This document shows positions 1 to 8,589 of a stretch of DNA of 14,440 nucleotides, in pieces. The stretch is taken from the NCBI GenBank assembly GCA_037447655.1, contig JBBHKE010000730.1, forward strand, positions 1 to 14,440, given 5' to 3'. Under the pieces are notes generated by a model. It did no database searches. It had not been told where the DNA came from and was given only the letters and a program-made list of their open reading frames with translations. Both the position numbers and the translations under genes were made by a program. Every line of letters begins with the position of its first letter. The stretch's first letter is position 1. The stretch is from Zygnema cylindricum. Its lineage: Eukaryota; Streptophyta; Zygnematophyceae; Zygnematales; Zygnemataceae.

Positions 1-652
1 GAAAAAATTAGAGCAAAAAAACAAAAAAAAAACAATTAGAGTTGTAAACGCTAATTATTGTGATATAACCTTTTCACAGAGGAAATTTATTCTACTTTAT
101 TTAAGTACTCTATACTAGCTTATGTCGACAATAATTATCCGTGCTGTAATTATAAACACTAAATTATTTAGACATACAAAAACCGTCAGCCCGTATATTT
201 TGACGTCATTATGACGTTAGTACTATTTGTCTCATAGATGTATCCTATTTGACTCAACTCATACTGTTGTCGTTTAACTATAAAATTTTCACATGAAAAT
301 TCGTGTAAATGTTCACACGGGCAAGATTGTTGTCGACGGACAGAGCTATGCGAACGGGTTTTTTTCGATGCGATTTAATTTTTTTGTTTAGTGCAATTTC
401 ACATGCGAGCACGATTGTATGAAATTATTATTTGTACCTTTTTACATATAAAAGTACAATTTTGTACAGTCGGACATTGTCCGTACTCCACACTATTTAA
501 AACAAACCTATATTAAGATTTTTCACGCTAATTAAACTTTACCTTAAATAGTATAATGAAAAATTCGAATCATTTACTCTATTTAACGTGATAGAGTCGA
601 AATTTAGGGCGACCAAATTAGCGTCTGTACTCTAATTACGATTCGCTGTGTA
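1..652. mobile_element. Possible degenerate TIR element, left end incomplete
   Basis: The right edge (about 609-652) reads as an inverted copy of the MITE ends found elsewhere in the window, CTAATTACGATTCGCTGTGTAG against the expected inverted ACCGTGAATCGTAATTAG. Near the left edge, AATTAGAGT followed by ACGCTAATTA (about 35-56) matches the reverse complement of 609-636 with a few changes, so the two ends form a weak inverted repeat. The outermost left terminus is replaced by A-rich sequence or lies outside the window. The interior is AT-rich and has no gene. A segment around 440-500 (TTGTACAGTCGGACATTGTC) resembles 6560-6640 and 7350-7425, inside or near other elements of this group. No target-site duplication is visible. 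It could also be chance similarity at one end. Confidence 0.35.
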
Positions 653-932
653 GTGTACGGATATTGAGAACACGACAACGTTGCGTGATGTGACGAGATC
701 GCACGCGCCAAAATTAAAAGTGTGATACTGTAAATTACTATACCGATATTGATAACACGACACATCGTACGTCACGCCAACACTGAAATAACCGTAGTGT
801 ACGGATATTGAGAACACGACAACGTGGCGTGATATGACGGGATCGCACGCGCAAAAATTTAAAGTACGATACTGTACGTTACTTAACCGGTATCGATAAC
901 ACGACATTTTGGCGTGACGTCGATTTTGTCTA
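650..932. repeat. Two-copy 144-bp tandem repeat with internal 85+59 sub-periodicity
   Basis: GTAGTGTACGGATATTGAGA starts at 650 and again at 794, giving a 144-bp period. Within each unit a related half-unit (ACCGATATTGATAACACGAC at 742, ACCGGTATCGATAACACGAC at 886) lies 85 bp after the first (657 and 801). The structure is therefore a small higher-order repeat of 85+59. The second copy ends near 930 (GGCGTGACGTCG). Because 144 is divisible by three, an open frame runs across both copies on the minus strand; I regard it as an artefact. The array directly abuts the possible element end at 652. Confidence 0.85.
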
Positions 933-1345
933 GACTTATATCATACCACTACAAACACGTGAAATACAACAAATAGGATTGTACCACGTGTCTCTATTCA
1001 TTTCATCAAAATGGAACATGACAGCCAATCAAAACTCAAATCACTCAACGGCTCAAGATCTTACACAAAAATATCGACGATCAATTATCCTTGTCACCAG
1101 AGACAAATGCGACTAGAATGCTTTTCCCTTTTAGAAAAAGGGCAAAGCAAAAATTGTTTTGCGTTTGGCGGACGTGGGGTCATACAGATACGTGTCACGA
1201 GGAGTATAGCCTATGGAAACGCACGAAAGTGCTTACCTCATCTGACATTTAACCGTGTAAACTTGTAAGCTAAACTTCGTGCCTAAAAATCCCTAAGAAA
1301 CGCTAAGCAAATTTTGTTACGGTTTCCTAAAAGTTAGTATCTACA
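933..1345. other. Intergenic, nothing recognised
   Basis: Anonymous sequence between two tandem arrays. A short plus-strand open frame begins at the ATG at 1011, but its 85-residue translation has no recognisable motif, and I see no splice or promoter pattern to support a gene. Confidence 0.5.
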
Positions 1346-1454
1346 GGCACTGTTCTAACGGAATTTCCTTAAATCCAAAATGGCACTGTTCTAACGGAAT
1401 TTCCCTAAATCCAAAATGGCACTGTTCTAACGGAATTTCCTTAAATCCAAAATG
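1346..1454. repeat. 36-bp minisatellite, three copies
   Basis: The unit beginning GCACTGTTCTAACGGAATTT starts at 1347, 1383 and 1419, an exact 36-bp period. The copies are almost identical (one visible T/C difference in the middle copy), so the array is recent or homogenised compared with the diverged arrays elsewhere in the window. A few bases of a fourth copy (GCAAC) may follow at 1454. Confidence 0.95.
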
Positions 1455-2504
1455 CAACACCGGGATCTAAACCTTATTTGGACGGATGTCGACTTTTAAG
1501 ACGCGTGTCATAACAACCAAACTGGATATGATAAAATCTTGTGTTTCAGTTCTTAGGCGGCACTGCAGTACATTATCTGAAATATTAGCTTCACTGCGTC
1601 ACACCTTAAGTTGGTTAAGTACGGACAGCTACGAGGGTTAAAAACTTGTTCCGGTCCATTTTGTCGAATTCGTTACTTTTTGGTCGGAATCAGCTCGTTT
1701 TGTTCTCCCAACCTAGTAGTGATACATTTAGGGTCTTGTTCGTGGTCGACTTATCACGAACGGGGCCCATTACCTCAAAATTGTATGTTTGTACTTCCAT
1801 TTGCTTAGACTAGAGTTTACATTTTAGTTTGTTCTGTAAGCATTAGGGTACGACCCCATGTAATTGTAGGTTAATAAACTTGTTTTGTATTGTAGTGAAG
1901 ACTCTAAGCACACTGTTTTCAAGTGCCCCAATACATAACAACAAAATTGTTATGTGATAATTGTGTACGTCGACAATGCATGTGACGACTATCAATGTCT
2001 ACGATTTGTCTTGACGCACTATATTTTTTGATTTTTTTCGGTAAGTCGCAAGACACATCATATTTTTTGAAACGTTTTGGTGCGTCAAGTCTTTGTGTGA
2101 CAAGGTAAACTTACAACTTTCCAGGTTGTAGAATTCATGGTTGAACAAGATGCTTTCGTGTATGCCTCTCGAAAACGGTCATACAAAGTGGATATAGAAT
2201 TCTTCATGCCCATGCAAATAAGAAACATTTTTTTTTTGCGCGTGTTTGTTGGATTCTTCCTAGCGTGACTTTGTTCCCGCACCTACGGTCGCCCTCAGCG
2301 TTGTGCCTACCTCTGCCGGTGTCGAGAAGTATAGTAGTGAAGTTTGAAGGAGTGAAGGAGAGGCAAGGTGGGTAAGGTGAGAGAGGCGTGAGGTATAGTG
2401 GCGCCTTCGCATATTTTTCACCTTTATGTGGAATGGCATTGAAACCTTCAGAGCCATGCAAAAAAGAATTATGTAAAGGATGCAAAAGGACAAAAAAAAA
2501 CATC
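1455..2504. other. Intergenic, nothing recognised; one perfect hairpin
   Basis: About 1 kb without a supportable gene. A perfect 9-bp hairpin lies at 1933-1955 (ACATAACAA, loop CAAAA, TTGTTATGT). Around 2280-2420 there is a patch of purine-rich, higher-GC sequence in which three overlapping minus-strand open frames of 65-99 codons occur. They conflict with each other, and none contains a motif I know. On the minus strand this patch reads as pyrimidine-rich CTCTCACC/CCTTCACTCC sequence. Confidence 0.5.
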
Positions 2505-3085
2505 TATGTACTTTTCCTCGTGGAGTTTTTTTAAAAAAAATTGACATGTTCAAATCTGTATGTTCTATCTGTGGAGCGTTGTTTGTTTATTTTAAAACAC
2601 ATTGCCGATGTCTTTTAAGATAAAGTTTAAAGATGACGTGGTCATGGGTCGAAAACCTAAGACGACAAGTTGTTGTACATTCTAAGTTCGACGATGACGT
2701 AAATTGCAGTCGACAATTTTGCAATTTCTTTATACGGTTGTAAATTTAGCACTACAGCGCTCAGTTTTTCAAGACAACGATATGAAATAATCCTTACCAA
2801 CTATGTATTTTTCCTCGTCGAAATCTCTAAAAAACTTTTGACACGTGCAAATATGTTTTTCTTTTTGTGGAGCATTGTTTCTTTATTTTAAAACACATCG
2901 AGGATGTGTTTTAAGATAAAGTTAAAGATGACGCGGCCGTGGGTCGAAAAAACAAAAGACGACAACTTGTTGTACATTCAAAGTTTAATGATGACGCAAA
3001 TTGTAATGTACATTTTTGTAATTTGTTTGTAATGATGTTACTTTAGCAGTATTGCTCTATGTTTTCCAAGGCAAATCCTTACTTT
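2505..3085. repeat. Diverged ~296-bp direct tandem duplication
   Basis: Copy 1 runs about 2505-2800 and copy 2 about 2801-3085. Landmarks in the same order in both are: CTATGTA(C/T)TTTTCCTCGT (2505, 2801); TTTATTTTAAAACACAT (near 2587, 2883); TTTTAAGATAAAGTT(T)AAAGATGACG; GGGTCGAAAA; AGACGACAA and TTGTTGTACATTC; GATGACG(T/C)AAATTG; and a TCAAG/CCAAGG end. Copies differ by many substitutions and small indels, so the duplication is old. No TIRs or target-site duplication frame it, and no coding frame is preserved between copies. Confidence 0.85.
2881..2921. repeat. Strong hairpin in copy 2 of the 296-bp repeat
   Basis: The arms are 2881-2899 and 2903-2921, 19 bp each with one mismatch, around a 3-base loop (GAG). 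The inner part reads TTAAAACACATC-GAG-GATGTGTTTTAA. The equivalent place in copy 1 (about 2586-2626) pairs less well, with several mismatches. It could form a cruciform or RNA hairpin. It is short for a plant microRNA precursor, and no transcript evidence is visible. Confidence 0.85.
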
Positions 3086-3715
3086 GGGTGGGGTCGTACC
3101 TTTATTCTCTCTTTGCTCGTTTAGTCTCCATTTCCTTTTTTTCCCCTATCATACCTTGATGGGTTGTACGTCTCAAGTTTTGGAATAAAGCTTCGGTTTT
3201 AAAATTTTACCAATGACCATATAAAATTGTGTGTCTATGCGCCCTAAATAACGGGTGTTAAGAAAACCAATGCACAATTTGCGTCATCGTGTAATTTAGG
3301 GCATGTTCCCATGTGATAAAGTATCGGTTTTTTCCTATCGTTCCCCTCTAAATCTTAGAAAATCTGCAACCGTACCAAAAAATGAAAAAACCACAGTAGA
3401 ATTTGTGTCACTTTGAAACTTAAATGTACGACAGCATGTCGTTTTGCGAGTCTTGACCCACTTTTCCGTCATCCAGCTCGTCTTCAAACTTCTAGTGAAA
3501 TCACATCGCGAGGTGATTTTACCTTACTATGTGATTTTTTTTAAAGTAGCAAATTATAAGCGAATAGGAAGACGTTATGGCACACTTCAGGCAGAGTATC
3601 ATAAAAAAACCCATTGTCTGTTTCCAATATGTACGTATTTTTTTTTCGTGTATGGGCTGTGGAGGAGTCTCAGGTAACAGATGCCATTTCGCAAAAGTGA
3701 AGTCCGTGAAGGTGC
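3086..3715. other. Intergenic, nothing recognised
   Basis: No gene, TIR element or tandem array was identified. Short overlapping open frames on both strands around 3444-3855 contradict each other and carry no known motif. Confidence 0.5.
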
Positions 3716-3740
3716 CTCTCTCTCTCTCTCCTTCTCCCAA
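3716..3740. repeat. (CT)n microsatellite
   Basis: A run of about seven CT dinucleotides (3716-3730) passes into CCTTCTCCC. Simple pyrimidine tract. Confidence 0.9.
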
Positions 3741-3964
3741 CACCGCGACTATCTCACAAATCTTGGAACGAAACAAGACAATGATGGTACCAAATGAAAA
3801 ATCTCTAAAAAATATTACATTTGACTATCTTTGGGCGTATTCTGATTGTAATTAGAGTGAGAGAAGACGAAAAAAAAAAAAAACGGCAACCCATGGCGAA
3901 AAGTTTTGGTATTTGTGACGTCGACGCTATCATAAGTGAGTGTGACGTCAAAATGTCACAAACC

Positions 3965-4100
3965 TTAGACATCTATAATATCACAAGAAACTAGACGTCT
4001 ACAACCGTCACTGTTTTGTAAACATCATCAATTGTCGCAAGTTTTGTAGTCATTTACAACCATCACAAATTACGTCCACGTCTACATCTATCACAATTTA
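3965..4100. repeat. Degenerate ~27-bp tandem array
   Basis: A loosely repeated motif of the form AGACNTCTACAANNNTCACAAG recurs near 3967, 3993, 4020, 4048 and 4080, spaced 26-32 bp. Copies are strongly diverged and contain indels. Just upstream, TGACGTCA occurs at about 3944. Called by eye only. Confidence 0.5.
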
Positions 4101-4220
4101 AGGTAGCGATTTCATTTTGTTACAGCAAAACAATTTGAAAAGCAATATGGAAAATCTTCGCTATAAAAAAAAATAACAAGAATAAGTTTCGGTTACATGG
4201 GAACATGACCTTGGTATATA

Positions 4221-4441
4221 TACCGTGTACATATATCAGTGTTAATGTTTTATGTTTTTTTCACCAGTTAAAACCTATATTCTTTGTACACATTTTTTCA
4301 ATTTTCAATTTGAGACCGCCGACCCAAAGTTGGGAATTTTACCTTTTAATCGCAATTGTCCAATACAAAATTTGACTTGTGTGTCGAATAAAAGATGTTT
4401 TGAGTGGCATTTTTTTAGCACTGATAACGATTCCCAGTGTA
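4221..4441 (+). mobile_element. MITE, family A copy 1 (221 bp, diverged)
   Basis: The left end TACCGTG...CAGTGTTAATGTTTTATG and the right end (reverse complement TACACTGGGAATCGTTATCA) pair over roughly 60 bases with moderate mismatch, including the shared block TTTTTTTCRCCASTYAAAAC. The interior (TTGAGACCGCCGACC...GTTGGGAATTTTACC...AATCGCAATTGTCC) matches copies at 5158, 5993 and 10078. TA flanks both ends and may be the target-site duplication, or it may be part of the terminal repeat. It is non-autonomous with no coding frame. This is the most diverged complete member. Confidence 0.75.
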
Positions 4442-5157
4442 TTTCAATTTGTTGTCTCCCCGTTTTCAATCCATCGTCATGTCACACCAAATCATCTTCA
4501 AACTTAAACGTCAACAACTTCGAGAGCCATTCCACAACAAAATGAAACTTGACCAACTAATAGTAATACGTTTGTACACATTTCACATGGTTTCAAGAGG
4601 TTTCTACGAAAGAAAGACTCGTTACTTTATTTTTTTGCCCGTTGAGCGCATGTACGAGATACAATTTGCGGTTGTTCTCTAACCTCCAATTTTTGGGCCA
4701 TTGCAAAAACTTCTTGGACTCGTATGACACCCTCTTATCTCCTTTGAACCTAATTGTATAAGTTCCACACTTGTTCTATACTCATTGGACCAAATACGCC
4801 AGCTACTCCACACTACCGATCACTCTATACGTGGTTTGACATCCGTCCGATATTGATGCTCCTTTGTTTATCCTGCGCTACATGGTATAATTTACTAAAT
4901 TCCATACAAGTGACCCTGTCCACATCCATAATAGCTTGTTTGTGGGTAGAATTTAGGTTTTTTCTTTTTGTAGGCCGTCAACTCTAGTATTTTTTTTTAA
5001 TCTTTGTTTTTTTTAGTAGTGTTTTGTTTGGTTTCATTCTTTAGACGTAGCTTTCTTTTTACTTTCTTAGTAGTCTTTAAAATGTTTTTTCAGGTTTACC
5101 CCTTTTGTAATTGCAATAAAGACATCACATCACAACTCCCTTGAAGCCTCCGCAAGC
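4442..5157. other. Intergenic, nothing recognised
   Basis: About 700 bases between two MITEs. Contains T-rich runs near 4990-5030 and several short, overlapping plus-strand open frames (77-97 codons) with no recognisable domain. I see no repeat structure here. Confidence 0.5.
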
Positions 5158-5376
5158 TAAACCGTTAATCGTTAATAGCTATTTTTTTTTCGTCACTTAA
5201 AAGTTAAAACATCTTTTTTTGGTGCACATTTGCCGGATTAATCGGAGATCGCCAATAGGAAGGTGGAAATCTTGCATTCCAATAGCCACCGTCGGATTGA
5301 CAATCCGACACGTGCATGATGAAATGATATATAAAGTGGCGGATAAGCATAAACACTAATGACGATTAGCAGTGTA
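5158..5376 (+). mobile_element. MITE, family A copy 2 (219 bp)
   Basis: Left end TAAACCGTTAATCGTTAATAG; right end in reverse complement TACACTGCTAATCGTCATTA. The arms pair over about 70 bases. The interior holds the family blocks (GGAGATCGCCAATAGGAAGG, then TGGAAATC and CGTCGGATTGACAATCCGAC). At 5291-5309 GTCGGATTG-A-CAATCCGAC is a perfect small hairpin at a position that is also weakly palindromic in the other copies. TA borders both ends. Length agrees with the other complete copies (215-221 bp). Confidence 0.8.
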
Positions 5377-5670
5377 CCGATTCACTGTCGAACTGTAGCC
5401 TTATATTTCAATCGAGAAACTTACCAATTACCACCCCAAAAATTTCCTTAACCCTCACTTATAATTAACTTTCGAAGTCCCTTAATAGCTAACTCCGTTT
5501 CAAGTCCACTCGTTTTGCAAAAATCCCTTAAATTTTTCCAAATTATAAGCCCAATAGATTTCAAATTGCATCCCTCAATTCCACTTTAACCGTTGGTCTT
5601 TAAGTGCTTCATGTGTCACAGGTTTACCCTTCTTTCATTCGTCAGTCTATATCAATTCTATACTAAAAAA
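5377..5670. other. Intergenic, nothing recognised
   Basis: AT-rich sequence with many C-runs and TTAA motifs (CCCTTAA, CCCTCAATTCC). No open frame of note and no repeat identified. Confidence 0.45.
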
Positions 5671-5730
5671 TTCTAGTAACTTCTAAGAAAGTTCAATAAC
5701 TTCTAAGAAATTTCAGTAACTTCTAAGACA
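5671..5730. repeat. 20-bp tandem repeat, three copies
   Basis: The core RTAACTTCTAAGAAA begins at 5676, 5696 and 5716, a 20-bp period. The third copy ends in AAGACAC instead of AAGAAA. Confidence 0.9.
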
Positions 5731-5992
5731 CTGTTGAGATAATTTAACTAATCCTTAACATTGTTACTAGGTAAACACTGCTACGTTACTGATCCACTAA
5801 TCCATTTCTGCCCGTAACCCGTTTTCCCCTTTACCCATCAATCGCCACTAATTTGCAGCCGGTTTTCTTCAATCTGGTCATTATCATTTTCCTCTCGTTA
5901 GTCTTTCTCCCCACCACAAACTACCTTTAGTGGCTTTTATCACTGGATTAATTTCACACTTAAATTGGTTATTTTGCCACTGTTCGAAGTAG
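5731..5992. other. Intergenic, nothing recognised
   Basis: Anonymous AT-rich sequence up to the TA at the start of the next element. No gene or repeat seen. Confidence 0.45.
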
Positions 5993-6150
5993 TACACTGT
6001 GTATCGCTATTAGTGTTGATAATTTTTCGCCACTCAAAACATTATTTCTACGTACATAATTGTCTGATTTTCACTTTGAGACCACCAATCGGAAGGTGGG
6101 AATCTGGAATTTCAATCGCAACCGTCAGATCCATAATCCGATAAGCGTAT

Positions 6151-6249
6151 CAGTATATAAACTTCAGACCTTAGGTCGCCTTTTCTGGAAACCTTTATAT
6201 AGGAGGTGTGTCTGTCTTGGTTTTTTTCTGTCTGTCCGCAGTAAGGACG
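6151..6249 (+). repeat. 99-bp module shared with 9755-9852; TATA-like box
   Basis: CAGTATATAAA, CTTTTCTGGAAACC, TATATAGGAGGTGTGTCTG and CTTGGTTTTTTTCTGTCTGT occur in the same order and spacing as at 9755-9852. The TATATAAA at 6155 would suit a core promoter of a parent transposon, but there is no evidence of a transcript, and the downstream sequence is not coding. Confidence 0.8.
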
Positions 6250-6259
6250 GCCGTAACGC

Positions 6260-6773
6260 TACACCGTGAATCGCTATTAGCGTAATGAAATATAGAGCGT
6301 AATGAAACAATTAGCGTTATTTACGCTAATTGGGAATGTCGTTTTTTTTGGAAATAATTTTTATTCCAATTTTTCGTATACTCTAATTTGTAAACTGCTT
6401 TGTAAAAAATTTCGGTGCAGAATATCTCCACACTAAAATATGTGCTTTGTTAAAATCGTACGCCGTCGCGTTTTTTTGACATCCGCGAATGCCGGAAAAC
6501 ATTTACGCAATTACATGTTAGCGCGACTCCTTGACAGCGTGAATATCTTTTCTGTACTTTTCTACTTGAAAAAATACAAAATAGTACGTCTTTGACAGAC
6601 CGTACATCGCACTATTTACGATGGCACTATATTAAAATCATGAATCCTATTTTATGGAACACCTCAAATGACGTGTAGGAACATTTAGAATGTCTAATTC
6701 TATTTGATGATTTGCCCAAAAAAACAGGGTACCTCAAATAGCGACCAACACGCTAATAGCGATTCACGATGTA
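6260..6773 (+). mobile_element. 510-bp nested MITE with family-A-like termini
   Basis: The left terminus TACACCGTGAATCGCTATTA is followed by GCGT. The right terminus in reverse complement is TACATCGTGAATCGCTATTA followed by GCGT. That is a 24-base inverted repeat with a single mismatch. The flanking TA at 6260-6261 and 6772-6773 is the likely target duplication. The interior is AT-rich, unlike the 215-221-bp family members, and contains a sub-terminal pair of GCGTAATGAAA (6290, 6307 area) and an internal inverted TTAGCGTTATTTACGCTAA. It holds no ORF of note. It sits inside the element starting at 5993, so it inserted later. Confidence 0.8.
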
Positions 6774-6930
6774 GCGTTGCCGTGTGTCGCGGAACAGACC
6801 GCCGTACGGCTGGCACAATGTAGCGTTGCCGTGCGTAGCTATACGGATTACGGACCGCCGTACCGTTGGCACAATGTATCGTTGTCGTGTGTCGCGGTAC
6901 AGACTGCCGTACCGCTGGCACGATCTAAAG
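6769..6930. repeat. GC-rich minisatellite, 49/56/49-bp units
   Basis: ATGTAGCGTTGCCGTG at 6769 recurs at 6818 and, changed, at 6874. GGCACAATG or GGCACGATC begins at 6812, 6868 and 6917. Spacings of 49, 56 and 49 bp show a 7-bp length variant in the middle unit. Units contain GCCGTACSGCTGGCAC. A single related unit occurs at 9859-9883. Open frames on both strands through here are repeat translations and not genes. Confidence 0.85.
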
Positions 6931-7289
6931 TTGCCAACAGTCCCCAGTATAGAATACCGGCCGTACCTGCACCTAAAAAAGCGTCGTAAAAAGCATAGAG
7001 GTACCATACGTACGGATTTTCACTTTTTTACGAAAATGCATTAATTTTTTAAGATTTTGAAATTTTCGTTAAAACGGTATACTTTTCATGTACGGAAATA
7101 AGTTCGGACAAAACGTACGAAAAATCAAAAAAAGGTTGAAAGTACACCGTGAATCGCTAATAAAGTTAAAAAATCGATTCACATTCACATGTTTTTAGGG
7201 TAGCCGTGAAAGTCTGTGTTCACATATTTGACGCCTGAATATGTGAGAACAGGTTAGCGCTCTTTTCCTTCGTCTTTATGACTAGGAAT
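6931..7289. other. Intergenic with one isolated TIR end at 7143
   Basis: TACACCGTGAATCGCTAATA at 7143-7162 is a clean left terminus of the family-A type. No convincing right partner was found; a weak candidate is TATTAGCGTCTG at about 7769, which resembles the right side of the 1-652 element (AATTAGCGTCTG at 616). The rest is AT-rich with GTAC-containing words and no gene. Confidence 0.5.
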
Positions 7290-8170
7290 CAAATCTGTGT
7301 ACGATTTTCTGTGCGACGCACTCAATTTCCACTGTCGGCGTCATCATCTGACATCTATTTTGTACGTCTGTACAAAATAGTTACAAGCTTTAGTACGGAT
7401 TGACATTTTGTACGCTACAATATTTAAAAACATTCAAATCATAGTTCAAAAGTAGGTGAAAGTAGGCCCACACAATATGCCTATTGTATGCAAAACACAC
7501 AATATGCCCTTAAGACCCATATTGTATTGGTCGAAAAATGAAAAAAAAAAGTTACAGGGTTGAGTTGCACATCGATCGATAGAGAATTAGACGTCATGTC
7601 TAAATTTGAAAAAAAGATCGGACAAAAAAAATAATTTCTGTGAGTTTTGAGGTAAAACTTTTTTAAATCGTCAGATTTAGACGATCGGACAGTCGCTGAT
7701 CCAAGTAGCGATCTAAGAAAATCACATGAAAAGCCCATAACACAACTTACTAAAGGACTATTTGTCATATTAGCGTCTGCAAATTTGAACGTCCGCGTGT
7801 TTTAGTTCGCTAAAAAAATTCGTCCATCGGCGTGCGTTGAACTGTGATCATACGTCAGATTCGTACGTCCGTACAAGAGTGTCCACAACACACACCCATA
7901 CAGTATGCCTACTCGACGCGAGTTTAGTGCCAAGTTTTGCGCACCTACCAAAGGCCTACGATAAAAACACCTACTTTTGAACTATGATTCAAATAAGTAA
8001 CTAACGATATTTAAACAGTACCAATATCTGAGTACGGTTTTCCGTGCGACGCACTCAATTTTGGTTGTTGATGCCATTACTTGACAGTCTGACACTTTTT
8101 TTGTACTTCTTTGTGAAATAATGGGCAGTTTAAGTACCAACTGACACATTTTGTACATTACACTATCTAG
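7290..8170. repeat. Direct repeat pair (7290-7431 and 8029-8170) around a fold-back
   Basis: Copies share TCTGWGTACGRTTTTCYGTG, the invariant GCGACGCACTCAATTT, TGACA/TGACAG, TTTTTGTAC-like and TGACAYATTTTGTAC words in order, with roughly three quarters identity by eye. The left copy contains a perfect hairpin at 7355-7380 (CTATTTTGTAC, GTCT, GTACAAAATAG) that is degraded in the right copy. Direct repeats of 142 bp are too short and too diverged to call LTRs, and no primer-binding site follows the left one. Confidence 0.7.
7437..7989. mobile_element. 553-bp fold-back with perfect 22-bp inverted ends
   Basis: Bases 7437-7458 and 7968-7989 are perfect inverted copies (AATCATAGTTCAAAAGTAGG plus TG). 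Just inside, imperfect similarity continues (GTAGGCCCACACAATATGCC against the inverse of 7890-7915). CACACAATATGCC is itself repeated directly at 7469 and 7497. The interior carries no credible gene; a minus-strand frame at 7481-7768 is unremarkable. No clean target-site duplication is seen, so this could be a MITE or a local inverted duplication. Confidence 0.55.
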
Positions 8171-8589
8171 AAATATGCGATGCAAGGCCAGCGCAAGCCG
8201 CGAGAAAATCTTTCACGGAAGATTTTATAAAAAAACCCGGTACTTTTATGCATGAGCACTTACCCTAAGTTGTAGTAGTACTTTGGATTAAATGTTTTTT
8301 ATTTTATGTTTTATTATGAAGTTAAAGTCGGTCAACTCGTTTTAAAAAATTTTGCATTTGTTCCGTGCGCATATATCATTACTTTTTTGATGTTTCATAT
8401 GTGCGTTTAAAACGCTTCGTACCTCTATGGTTAAAAGTAAGTGCGGTCCGCCAAAAGTGGCGCATAGCGTGCAGATCGCGACAAGCTCAAACCATGGATG
8501 TCTCGTGCGCACAATACGTACGAATCAAACGCGCGGATAATACACACGATACGCATTTAACTATGTAAAAAAAAGATGTTATAAAATAC
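8171..8589. other. Intergenic, nothing recognised; one 8-bp hairpin
   Basis: AT-rich sequence with an AAAATCTT/AAGATTTT hairpin at 8205-8226. The 8430-8560 portion is richer in CG dinucleotides (GCGTGCAGATCGCGAC, ACGTACGAATC). No gene or repeat identified. Confidence 0.5.

Larger units (their letters stand above)
5993..6930 (+). mobile_element. Larger family-A element interrupted by a nested MITE
   Basis: The start TACACTGTGTATCGCTATTA and the following block (TTTTTCGCCACTCAAAACAT, then TTTGAGACCACCAATCGGAA and AATCGCAACCGTCAGATCCA) are family-A sequence over about 150 bases. At about 6150 it switches to a different module, 6151-6249, containing TATATAAA, CTTGGTTTTTTTCTGT and an imperfect inverted GTCCGCAGTAAGGAC. 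That module is repeated at 9755-9852. A 510-bp MITE then interrupts at the TA at 6260. After it the sequence resumes with GCGTTGCCGTG and a GGCACAATG minisatellite, the same order as the uninterrupted copy at 9852-9880 (CTTTACC, GCTGGCACAATGAAACGTTG). The right terminus of the outer element was not found, so the end given is the end of the minisatellite. Confidence 0.6.

Noticed and set aside
632-907. 91-codon minus-strand frame with internal repeats
   Set aside because: It exists because the 144-bp tandem unit is divisible by three; the residue pattern simply mirrors the DNA repeat.
1346-1454. CRISPR-like array
   Set aside because: The three 36-bp copies are directly contiguous with no spacers; it is a minisatellite in a eukaryotic genome.
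2085-2553. Three overlapping minus-strand frames of 65-99 codons
   Set aside because: Mutually exclusive frames in a purine-rich patch, no recognisable domain, no splice or start context strong enough to support a gene.
6700-7044. Four open frames on both strands with Arg/Tyr-rich repeats
   Set aside because: Shadows of the 49/56-bp minisatellite in all frames; none has a family motif.
7290-8170. Solo or paired LTR interpretation of the 142-bp direct repeats
   Set aside because: Too short and too diverged, no TG...CA ends, no primer-binding site or polypurine tract, and no retroelement coding between them.
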